From a virus, in IMG/VR virus record IMGVR_UViG_3300008108_000057, positions 57,540-121,539 of that record: a stretch of 64,000 nt of DNA. One strand, given 5' to 3'. The notes beneath the pieces were generated by a model that saw nothing but the letters and a program-made list of their open reading frames with translations, was not told the DNA's origin and did not search any database. A program made the position numbers and the translations under genes. Below, piece after piece: positions 41,292 to 48,122 of the stretch. Every line of letters begins with the position of its first letter. Position 1 is the stretch's first letter.

Positions 41292-41888
41292 ATGAATTTA
41301 AAAAACTTTATTAAAGAAGTTCCAAACACTCTTTCTAATGAAATGTGTGATTACTTCATTGATTTCTATGATACACATATGGAATCTGCTCAAAGATTTG
41401 AAGGTAGAAATCGGAGATGGCAGCCAACATTTAACCAAATCGTGTATACAGACTTTTTCTACAATACACCATATTGGAAACCAAATGAAAGAATAACCAA
41501 TGAAGTTGCTAGAGATATTAATGATCAAGCATACAAATATGTAAATGAACTTGGATTAGAAAAAACGTTTCCACCAAATCCTCTTAATGAAAAATTAAGA
41601 GTTAAAAAATATTTACTCAATGGAGAAGATGAATTTCCTTTGCATATTGATGCTTACTCTCAAGAAGCAGGATCAAGATTTTTATCCATGTTTGTATATT
41701 TGAACGACATAGAAGAAGGCGGCCATACAGCATTTCCAAGTTTAGGTGTTTCAATAAAACCAGAGAAAGGTAAGTTAGTAATATTTCCTTCTAATTGGAT
41801 GTTTCCTCATATCGGAGAAAAACCAATTTCAGGAGAAAAATATTTGCTGTCAACGTACTTACATTATTCTCCGTATTCAGAATCTTAG
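41292..41888 (+). CDS. Prolyl-4-hydroxylase-like 2OG-Fe(II) oxygenase
   Basis: 198 residues. LHIDAYS (His118, Asp120), FPHIGEKPISGEK (His173, Lys183) and the VYLNDIEEGGHTAFP core are the P4H-type oxygenase motifs. Marine T4-like phages frequently carry this family; proposed targets include protein prolines and nucleic acid, none established here. It stands alone between tRNA-Pro and tRNA-Met, 14 nt after the former. Confidence 0.88.
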   Translation: MNLKNFIKEVPNTLSNEMCDYFIDFYDTHMESAQRFEGRNRRWQPTFNQIVYTDFFYNTPYWKPNERITNEVARDINDQAYKYVNELGLEKTFPPNPLNEKLRVKKYLLNGEDEFPLHIDAYSQEAGSRFLSMFVYLNDIEEGGHTAFPSLGVSIKPEKGKLVIFPSNWMFPHIGEKPISGEKYLLSTYLHYSPYSES

Positions 41889-41899
41889 TTTAAGTATTA

Positions 41900-41974
41900 G
41901 GTAATGTAGCACAATGGTAGTGCAGCACCTTCATACGGTGTGTGTTGGGAGTTCAAGTCTCTCCATTACCACCA
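41900..41974 (+). tRNA. tRNA-Met/Ile2(CAT), copy 2
   Basis: Acceptor GGTAATG/CATTACC fully paired, anticodon loop TTCATAC in GCACC/GGTGT, encoded CCA. Elongator Met or Ile2 type. Confidence 0.9.
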
Positions 41975-41975
41975 G

Positions 41976-42051
41976 CGGTCCTTAGTAAAATGGATGATTA
42001 CGGATGGCTACGGACCATCAAGTGGAGGTTCGATTCCTTCAGGACCGGCCA
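41976..42051 (+). tRNA. tRNA-Arg(ACG)
   Basis: Acceptor CGGTCCT/AGGACCG, anticodon loop CTACGGA in GATGG/CCATC, T arm GGAGG-TTCGATT-CCTTC, encoded CCA. A34 would need conversion to inosine by host TadA. Confidence 0.9.
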
Positions 42052-42058
42052 GTTTTAT

Positions 42059-42135
42059 CCTCACTTAGCTCAGTAGGTTAGAGCATCGTCTTGATAAGGC
42101 GAGGGTGCTTGGTTCGATTCCAAGAGTGAGGACCA
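42059..42135 (+). tRNA. tRNA-Ile(GAT)
   Basis: Anticodon loop TTGATAA in TCGTC/GGCGA, acceptor CCTCACT/AGTGAGG, encoded CCA. Confidence 0.93.
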
Positions 42136-42152
42136 ATTAATAGGAGTTAAAT

Positions 42153-42410
42153 ATGTCAGATGGAGGTAAAGGAAGTAATCCCAGACCATATAGTGTAGAT
42201 AGAAAAACATTTAATGACAATTGGGATAAAATCTTCAAAAAAGAAAAACAATGTAAATGTGAAAGTTGTAAATGCAACATCAAAAAAAGTTCTTCAGATT
42301 TTCAAGACATCCTAAGTACAGAAGATTGTGTGTTAGATGCACTAAAAGAAATGAACAGAATTAGTGATGAATGTGGTGATTATATTACTAATGAAATAAA
42401 CCCGGAGTAG
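42153..42410 (+). CDS. Small Cys-rich hypothetical protein ending in tRNA-Trp
   Basis: 85 residues with an AGGAG site. The motif CKCESCKC near residue 38 could bind zinc or iron; two more Cys follow. The N-terminus is basic and Pro/Gly rich. The stop TAG is nucleotides 8-10 of tRNA-Trp, so the gene overlaps the tRNA by 10 nt. No family is recognised. Confidence 0.72.
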   Translation: MSDGGKGSNPRPYSVDRKTFNDNWDKIFKKEKQCKCESCKCNIKKSSSDFQDILSTEDCVLDALKEMNRISDECGDYITNEINPE

Positions 42411-42474
42411 TATAATGGCAGTGCGGCGGTCTCCAAAACCGTTAGTGGGGGTTCGATTCCCTCCTCCGGGGCCA
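42401..42474 (+). tRNA. tRNA-Trp(CCA)
   Basis: Acceptor CCCGGAG/CTCCGGG, anticodon loop CTCCAAA in GCGGT/ACCGT, discriminator G, encoded CCA. It overlaps the upstream gene by 10 nt. Confidence 0.93.
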
Positions 42475-42494
42475 TTAACATAACAGGAGTTATA

Positions 42495-42965
42495 ATGAAA
42501 AAATTAAATCTAGAGGAAGTAAAAGAGTATATTCTTGCTCAGTCACCAGAAACAAAAATCTATCTAGGTGCAGATTCCGAAAGATTTAATATGAATGGTG
42601 TTTGGTATGCAGATTATACAACCGCAATTGTTGTACACATAGATGGACGTCATGGCTGCAAAATTTTTGGTGAAGTAACAAGAGAAAGAGATTATGATCA
42701 ACGTAAAGATCGTCCTTCTATGCGTTTGATGAATGAAGTATATAAAGTATCAGAACTGTTTCAAAGCCTTGCTGATGTATTAGAAGATCGTTATGTTGAA
42801 GTACACTTGGATATTAATCCTAATGAAATGCATGGATCATCTTGTGTCATTCAACAAGCAGTTGGTTATATTCGTGGTACATGTAATGTGATACCTATGG
42901 TAAAGCCAAGAGCATTTGCGGCTTCTTATGCAGCAGACAGATTGAAAGAAGTATTAGCAGCATAA
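42495..42965 (+). CDS. RNase H-like protein of the YkuK (DUF458) type
   Basis: 156 residues. IYLGADSERF starts an RNase H-like strand with a first acidic residue, YTTAIVVHIDGRHGCKIFGEV is the next hairpin, and EVHLDINPNEMHGSS supplies the second acidic region; AASYAADRL closes the fold. This pattern matches the YkuK family, predicted ribonuclease H-like but of unknown role. In an array of tRNA genes an RNA-processing role is attractive but unproven. AGGAG precedes the ATG. Confidence 0.75.
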   Translation: MKKLNLEEVKEYILAQSPETKIYLGADSERFNMNGVWYADYTTAIVVHIDGRHGCKIFGEVTRERDYDQRKDRPSMRLMNEVYKVSELFQSLADVLEDRYVEVHLDINPNEMHGSSCVIQQAVGYIRGTCNVIPMVKPRAFAASYAADRLKEVLAA

Positions 42966-42969
42966 CAAT

Positions 42970-43044
42970 GGTGTCCATGGTGTAGTGGAAGCATTGCTCT
43001 CTGTGAAAGAGTAGGTACGAGGTCGGTACTCGTTGGACACCCCA
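42970..43044 (+). tRNA. tRNA-His(GTG)
   Basis: An encoded G at -1 precedes the acceptor GTGTCCA/TGGACAC with discriminator C73, as required by HisRS. Anticodon loop CTGTGAA in GCTCT/AGAGT. The T loop reads GTCGGTA rather than TTCRANY, which is unusual. CCA is encoded. Confidence 0.88.
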
Positions 43045-43065
43045 ATTAATTATAGGAATATTAAA

Positions 43066-43311
43066 ATGAACTTGACACCACTTAGAAATAATGTTATAGT
43101 AGAAAAACTTGAAAAGGAATTGACCACATCATCTGGTATTATTCTCAAAAGTAGCGACGAGGCGGATAAAGCAAAAGTCGTTGCAATTGGACCAGAAGTT
43201 AATGATGTTGAAGTTGGTAATGTTCTTTTAATTAATTGGAACAAAGCAACTAAATTGATGGATAATTTATATCAAATAAATGTCAATGAAGTTATTGGAG
43301 TATTTGAGTAA
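43066..43311 (+). CDS. GroES-like co-chaperonin
   Basis: 81 residues from the ATG at 43066 (an upstream in-frame start at 43033 would begin inside tRNA-His). PLRNNVIVEKLEKELTTSSGIIL and the barrel strands KAKVVAIGPEV and VGNVLLIN fit GroES, slightly shorter than bacterial GroES. The mobile-loop region (LEKELTTSSGIIL) is present, so it could cap host GroEL to fold phage capsid protein, the job of T4 gp31. Confidence 0.85.
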   Translation: MNLTPLRNNVIVEKLEKELTTSSGIILKSSDEADKAKVVAIGPEVNDVEVGNVLLINWNKATKLMDNLYQINVNEVIGVFE

Positions 43312-43312
43312 A

Positions 43313-43387
43313 GCACCGTTAGCTCAGTGGTAGAGTCCCTGCCTTACAAGCAGGTTGTCAGTGGTTCGAATCCATTACGGTGCACCA
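43313..43387 (+). tRNA. tRNA-Val(TAC)
   Basis: Anticodon loop CTTACAA in CCTGC/GCAGG, T arm AGTGG-TTCGAAT-CCATT, encoded CCA. It begins 1 nt after the GroES-like stop. Confidence 0.93.
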
Positions 43388-43551
43388 GAAATATTACCAA
43401 AAGTTTCACCATAAGTTGGCCATCTCATTGGTACAAACTCATAGCGTTCTTTTGGTATTTCATTGTATAGAGGAATAAAATTTTTTTCCTCTGTAGTGCA
43501 TACACAGACGGCGTAACGATAAAGAGTTCTAGCGTAGTAATTGTTGTCCAT
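43375..43551 (-). CDS. Small hypothetical minus-strand protein
   Basis: 58 residues read on the minus strand from ATG at 43551. It has normal protein composition (EEKNFIPLYNEIPKERYEF, then RWPTYGETFGN). Its end overlaps the + strand tRNA-Val gene by 13 nt. A CATAAATA octamer (minus strand, 43557-43564) lies immediately upstream, which would make a leaderless transcript. No family is recognised. It fills most of the gap between tRNA-Val and tRNA-Leu. Confidence 0.55.
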   Translation of the reverse strand: MDNNYYARTLYRYAVCVCTTEEKNFIPLYNEIPKERYEFVPMRWPTYGETFGNISGAP

Positions 43552-43563
43552 AAAAATATTTAT

Positions 43564-43646
43564 GCCCCGATGGTGGAATTGGTAGACACGCTGGTCTTAG
43601 AAGCCAGTGCTTCGGCGTGAGAGTTCGAGTCTCTCTTGGGGCACCA
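43564..43646 (+). tRNA. tRNA-Leu(TAG)
   Basis: Class II tRNA, anticodon loop CTTAGAA in CTGGT/GCCAG, long variable arm, encoded CCA. Confidence 0.93.
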
Positions 43647-43648
43647 AT

Positions 43649-43733
43649 GCGAGTATGGTGAAATCGGTATACACAGCAGACTTAAAATCTGCCGCCGCAA
43701 GGCGTGACGGTTCAAGTCCGTCTACTCGCACCA
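43649..43733 (+). tRNA. tRNA-Leu(TAA)
   Basis: Class II tRNA, acceptor GCGAGTA/TACTCGC, anticodon loop CTTAAAA in GCAGA/TCTGC, variable arm CCGCAAGG, encoded CCA. Confidence 0.94.
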
Positions 43734-43743
43734 CTAAATAAAT

Positions 43744-43817
43744 GGCGGGTTGGTGAAATGGTATCACAGAGGACTCATAATCCTCAGTTCCTTGTTCGAC
43801 TCTTGGGCCCGCAACCA
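43744..43817 (+). tRNA. tRNA-Met-like(CAT), copy 3, atypical
   Basis: Anticodon loop CTCATAA in GAGGA/TCCTC. The acceptor end GCCCGCA-ACCA resembles initiator tRNA with position 1-72 unpaired (G-A here), but the anticodon stem lacks the three G-C pairs of initiators. The T stem CCTTG/CTTGG has two T-T mismatches, so it may be degenerate. Confidence 0.7.
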
Positions 43818-43818
43818 G

Positions 43819-44109
43819 TTATAGATTAGTTTGTTTCCCAGAACCTATAATACAACCTTCACCTTCAAAATTTTCACCAAATTCAATTATAGTCCATGAT
43901 CCTGTATCAGAATTGCTATACATAGCAATCTTAGAGACAAACTCTCTGTACATATAATTCTCAACAATAAAGTCAAGCTTTTCACCATAGTTTGTTTTTA
44001 AGTTATCCAACATCTCATTTAGTTGATAACACGCAACTGGTTTTTGTCTTTCTTCCGAATATGTAAAACTGGAAACAGCCATTAAAGCAATAAGTAAAAT
44101 CTTTTTCAT
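43819..44109 (-). CDS. Small secreted hypothetical protein
   Basis: 96 residues with a clear signal peptide (KKILLIALMAVSSFTYS) on the minus strand. The mature part has two Cys (ACYQLNEML and GCIIGSG) likely to form a disulphide in the periplasm. I recall similar proteins in marine T4-like phages, unnamed. It begins directly after the stop of the upstream minus-strand gene, forming a two-gene unit. A periplasmic role such as superinfection exclusion is only a guess. Confidence 0.75.
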   Translation of the reverse strand: MKKILLIALMAVSSFTYSEERQKPVACYQLNEMLDNLKTNYGEKLDFIVENYMYREFVSKIAMYSNSDTGSWTIIEFGENFEGEGCIIGSGKQTNL

Positions 44110-44895
44110 TTAGTTTTCCTCTTTGGATTTAATTTCGCAATCTACCCACTTTAGATTATTGTAGTATTTGTATGGCCATGTTCCTTTTGGGATCAAGCAG
44201 CGGCCAAGTTCTGGATGCTCAATAATTCTTATTTGAACTACCGACCATACTAGTAGGCATAGATACGAAATTACAACTATTGCCACTCCCCATTTCCATG
44301 CTTCACATTTGATCTTTTGAATCCTACGTCTACGTTTCTCTGCTGCAATCTTATCTTCTTTTCTTTTCTTAGCCCAAGCTATGGACTGTTCTTTTTTCAT
44401 TTTCTCCATCATAGCGTACACACGGGTATATAAATCGCCCAATTCAGGAGGGCAATTGTACACCATTAGTTCTCGTAGCTCTGCTTCCATAGCAGTTAAT
44501 CTACTTTGCATAAGAACTCTTTGTAACGCTCTTTTACCTAGACTAGTCTCACCGGTATAAACTTCTTTAGAGTGTTTTTCTTCTTCCTCAAAGATGGCAG
44601 AACACTTGGCATAATTCTCAAAATATACGCCAAGTTCTTCTCCAATCTGAGTGTAGATATCGTTAGGCTGCTGCTTACTTAACTCAATTACACGGTTTTT
44701 TTCCTGAACATACTGGTTGCGTTCAGCAACAGTAGGAGGGTTGTCTTTGTGGCGTGAGTTAAACTGTTCTTCAAGGTCATTAAGAACGCCTTTAACATCT
44801 CCTGCCGCACTTGCTATTTCCTTATATAGTTCACAACCTTTTTTAACCGCTTGTACTGCACCATTAGCCAAAGCAAATAGTGTTAATGGATCCAT
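44110..44895 (-). CDS. Membrane-anchored coiled-coil protein conserved in marine T4-like phages
   Basis: 261 residues. The opening DPLTLFALANGAVQAVKKGCELYKEI is one I recognise from many marine T4-like genomes. A helical cytoplasmic part with charged coiled coils (about 40-200) is followed by one membrane helix (WGVAIVVISYLCLLVWSVVQ, about 208-227) and a short outside tail with two Cys (LGRCLIPKG, WVDCEI). Function unknown. It is linked to the secreted protein downstream, which may be its partner. Confidence 0.8.
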   Translation of the reverse strand: MDPLTLFALANGAVQAVKKGCELYKEIASAAGDVKGVLNDLEEQFNSRHKDNPPTVAERNQYVQEKNRVIELSKQQPNDIYTQIGEELGVYFENYAKCSAIFEEEEKHSKEVYTGETSLGKRALQRVLMQSRLTAMEAELRELMVYNCPPELGDLYTRVYAMMEKMKKEQSIAWAKKRKEDKIAAEKRRRRIQKIKCEAWKWGVAIVVISYLCLLVWSVVQIRIIEHPELGRCLIPKGTWPYKYYNNLKWVDCEIKSKEEN

Positions 44896-44939
44896 TTTCT
44901 CCGTAATAAAAATGTTGCATAACGAAGAAAACTAATGTA

Positions 44940-45173
44940 TTATTTTAACTTCAGAGTCAATTTTAGGTGATCGGCGAAATTGCTAACTACCTGGTCAGAT
45001 TGTTTCAACCACGGTCCCCAAAACCCATAAGTAAGAGTATCATATGCTTTGGTGAAATGATGATATCCATTTCTCTTTAAATCAACAAATTCGCATAAGA
45101 AAGCCGTGTACTTATCAGTCGCATCAGTTATGGTATATGAATAAGTGGGTTGTGGATTCCAGTACATTTTCAC
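44940..45173 (-). CDS. Small minus-strand hypothetical protein
   Basis: 77 residues, aromatic-rich (YWNPQPTYSYTITD, YGFWGPWLK). No signal or domain. It is first in the minus-strand unit, with a CATAAATA octamer 27 bp upstream (45200-45207, minus strand). It ends 44 bp before the next minus-strand gene. Confidence 0.65.
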   Translation of the reverse strand: MKMYWNPQPTYSYTITDATDKYTAFLCEFVDLKRNGYHHFTKAYDTLTYGFWGPWLKQSDQVVSNFADHLKLTLKLK

Positions 45174-45199
45174 CCTTAAATTTAGTGGTTACTTACTAT

Positions 45200-45207
45200 T
45201 TATGCCA
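45200..45207 (-). promoter_or_regulatory. Late promoter octamer CATAAATA, minus strand
   Basis: One base from the late consensus and correctly placed for the minus-strand island. It lies close to the divergent sigma70 promoter for the polymerase operon. Confidence 0.5.
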
Positions 45208-45216
45208 TAGAACCTC

Positions 45217-45245
45217 TTGATTTTCATTAAAATTTATGATACAAT
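45217..45245 (+). promoter_or_regulatory. Sigma70-like promoter before the DNA polymerase operon
   Basis: TTGATT, 17-bp spacer, TACAAT, about 29 bp before the 45274 gene. Confidence 0.75.
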
Positions 45246-45273
45246 GCTATACATTTAACCTTATGGAGATAAC

Positions 45274-45585
45274 ATGGTAAACGTTTTAGTTCTCAAACTA
45301 GTCACTGGAGAAGATATTATGGCAGAAGTTGAGTCTGGTGAACTCGGTTATAAAGTCATCAATCCAGTTAGAATCGCTGTTATGCCTGGACCCAATGGGC
45401 AACCGAACGTAGGATTTGCACCCTGGCCTATACATGCAGACCAAGAAAAGGATAGCGAATATAATATTGCAAAAAAACATGTAGTATATGAATATTCACC
45501 AGCACAAGAATACTTAAACAACTATAATCAAATCTTTGGGTCAGGAATCGTTCTTCCCCCTTCCAAACAACTTATCACTGGCTAA
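45274..45585 (+). CDS. Small Sm-fold-like protein before the polymerase gene
   Basis: 103 residues. VLVLKLVTGEDIMAEVESGELGYKVINPVRIAVMP reads as consecutive beta strands like an LSm barrel, and its first strand matches the protein at 21928. A Pro-rich centre follows (GPNGQPNVGFAPWPIHA). The stop overlaps the gene 43 ATG by 1 nt, so expression is tied to the polymerase. Function unknown; RNA binding is a guess. Confidence 0.7.
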   Translation: MVNVLVLKLVTGEDIMAEVESGELGYKVINPVRIAVMPGPNGQPNVGFAPWPIHADQEKDSEYNIAKKHVVYEYSPAQEYLNNYNQIFGSGIVLPPSKQLITG

Positions 45586-48122
45586 TGACTACATTCTATA
45601 CTAATGTTCAATGTTTCGGCAACAACATTCTCTATCGTGGGATAGAAAACGGTAAACGAATCAAAGAAAAGCTTCAATATCAACCCACTCTATATGAGAT
45701 GGTGAGAAAAGAAACTCCGTTCAAAACATTGAATGGAGAATACTTACACGAATTCAAATTCAATTCGATTCGTGAAGCAAGAGACTATCTAAAACAAAAC
45801 GAAGGCGTTACTAATAAGAAGATTTATGGTAATACTCGTTTTGAATACAACTACATCTCTGAGCAACATCCAAATGAAGTTGATTGGGAGCAATCATATC
45901 TGCAAATTGCAATCATTGATATTGAAGTTGGTTCTGAAAATGGATTCCCTGATCCATATGAAGCATCAGAACCAATTACTGCTATTGCTGTAAAGTATCT
46001 TGGTGGTAAAACTTATGTTTGGGGTTGCGGTGACTTTGAAAATAATGATGAGAGTGTTACATACTTCAAGTGCCGTGATGAATATACCTTGAGCAAAAAG
46101 TTTCTTGAGTTTTGGACAAAAAACTATCCTGATATCGTAACTGGTTGGAACATTAAGTTCTTTGACTTCCCGTACCTCGTAAACCGATTCAATAGAATTC
46201 TTTCCGAGCAAGATGCAAAGTCACTTTCTCCTTGGAATTATATTTCAGAAAGAACAGCAATTCTAATGGCAAAAGCTCATACAGTTTATGAGTTTGTTGG
46301 TTTACCTATGCTTGATTATATTGAGTTGTATCGTAAATATGCTCCTGGTGGTGCATCTCAAGAATCATATCGCCTAGATAATATTGCTCATGTTGAACTA
46401 GAAAAACGCAAGGTTGATTATTCTGAATATGAGAATCTACATCAACTCTATAAACTAAACTTTCAAAAGTTTATTGAATATAACATTGGTGATGTTTCTC
46501 TTATTGAAGAACTAGAAGATAAACTAAAGTTGATTGAACTTGCCTTGACTTTGGCATATGATAGTAAAACAAACTATGATGATGTTTTCACACAAGTTCG
46601 TATGTGGGATACTATTATCTACAACTTTCTACGACGAGACAATATAATCGTTCCACCAACAGAAAAGAAAAGCAAATCAGAAGCGTTTGAAGGTGCTTAT
46701 GTTAAAGAACCTCAAGTAGGTAAACATGATTGGGTTGCATCGTTTGACTTGAATAGTCTGTATCCACATTTGATCATGCAATACAATCTTTCACCAGAGA
46801 TGCTTGTTAATCCTGAAAATTACACAGAAGAAATGTCAAGTGTCATCAACAGTCGTGTATCAGTAGACAATCTATTGAAAAAAGAAATTGACACAACTGG
46901 ATTGAACAATGTAACTCTGACACCAAACGGACAATTCTTCAGAACTGAGGCACAAGGTTTTCTTCCTAAGCTGATGGCTGAGATGTATGAAGATAGAAAG
47001 AGATACAAAAAGAAATCACTTGAGGCAAAACAAGAACTTGAAAATGAGAAGAACAAATCTAAACACTTTGAGATACAGAAAAGAATAGCAAGGTTTAATA
47101 ATCTACAACTTGCAAAAAAAGTATGTTTGAATTCTGCATACGGTGCGATGGGTAATGAGTTCTTTCGTTTCTATGATTTAAGAATCGCACTTGCAGTTAC
47201 ATCAGCAGGTCAGTTGTCAATTCGTTGGATTGAAAAGAAACTCAATGAATATATGAACAATCTATTAAAGACAACTGGAGTAGACTATGTTATTGCATCT
47301 GATACAGACTCGATTTATCTCAAGCTTGGTGGCCTTGTGGATAAAGTGTTTACGCAGACACAAACACCTGACAAAGTTATCGCCTTCATGGACAAAGTAT
47401 GTGAAGATAAAATTCAACCATATATTGATCAAAGTTATCAAGAACTTGCTGAGTATGTTCATGCCTACGACCAAAAGATGCAGATGAAAAGAGAAGCTTT
47501 GGCTGATAAAGCAATCTGGACTGCAAAGAAACGATACATCATGAATGTATATAATAATGAAGGTGTGCAATATGCTGAACCTGACTTGAAAGTGATGGGT
47601 CTTGAAATGGTGAAATCATCAACACCAGCATCTATTCGTGAGAAGATGAAAGAATCAATTAAGTTAATGATGAATGGCACAGAAGAAGATGTGCAAAAAT
47701 TTATTGCCGATTTCAGAGAACAATTTAAGCAATTTTCACCTGAAGAAATTTCATTTCCTCGTGGTATTCGTGGTATCAAAAAATATTCTGACTCTGTTAC
47801 TTTGTATACCAAAGGAACGCCTATTCATGTTAAAGGAGCAATCATATATAATACTGCTCTCAAACAAAAAGGATTGGATAAAAAATATCCACTCATCAAT
47901 GATGGAGAAAAAATCAAGTTCTCTTACTTGAAAACACCAAATCCATTCAAAGAAACAGTTATATCTTTTCCAGTAACTCTACCCAAAGAGTTTGACTTAC
48001 AAAAGTATATCGATTATGATATGCAGTTCGAGAAAGCTTTTGTTGAACCAATTAAAGTCGTTCTAGATTGTATGAATTGGAATATTGAGAAGCAAAGTAC
48101 ACTTGAGGATTTCTTCGGATGA
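45585..48122 (+). CDS. 43: DNA polymerase gp43
   Basis: 845 residues, one uninterrupted family-B polymerase. Exonuclease motifs: IIDIEVGSENGFPDP (Exo I), TGWNIKFFDFPYL (Exo II), YNIGDVSLIEEL (Exo III). Polymerase motifs: SFDLNSLYPHLI (A), KKVCLNSAYGAMGN (B), ASDTDSIY (C). The C-terminal EKQSTLEDFFG is the clamp-binding tail for gp45. No intein or intron insertion is seen. It overlaps both neighbours by 1-4 nt. Confidence 0.97.
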   Translation: MTTFYTNVQCFGNNILYRGIENGKRIKEKLQYQPTLYEMVRKETPFKTLNGEYLHEFKFNSIREARDYLKQNEGVTNKKIYGNTRFEYNYISEQHPNEVDWEQSYLQIAIIDIEVGSENGFPDPYEASEPITAIAVKYLGGKTYVWGCGDFENNDESVTYFKCRDEYTLSKKFLEFWTKNYPDIVTGWNIKFFDFPYLVNRFNRILSEQDAKSLSPWNYISERTAILMAKAHTVYEFVGLPMLDYIELYRKYAPGGASQESYRLDNIAHVELEKRKVDYSEYENLHQLYKLNFQKFIEYNIGDVSLIEELEDKLKLIELALTLAYDSKTNYDDVFTQVRMWDTIIYNFLRRDNIIVPPTEKKSKSEAFEGAYVKEPQVGKHDWVASFDLNSLYPHLIMQYNLSPEMLVNPENYTEEMSSVINSRVSVDNLLKKEIDTTGLNNVTLTPNGQFFRTEAQGFLPKLMAEMYEDRKRYKKKSLEAKQELENEKNKSKHFEIQKRIARFNNLQLAKKVCLNSAYGAMGNEFFRFYDLRIALAVTSAGQLSIRWIEKKLNEYMNNLLKTTGVDYVIASDTDSIYLKLGGLVDKVFTQTQTPDKVIAFMDKVCEDKIQPYIDQSYQELAEYVHAYDQKMQMKREALADKAIWTAKKRYIMNVYNNEGVQYAEPDLKVMGLEMVKSSTPASIREKMKESIKLMMNGTEEDVQKFIADFREQFKQFSPEEISFPRGIRGIKKYSDSVTLYTKGTPIHVKGAIIYNTALKQKGLDKKYPLINDGEKIKFSYLKTPNPFKETVISFPVTLPKEFDLQKYIDYDMQFEKAFVEPIKVVLDCMNWNIEKQSTLEDFFG

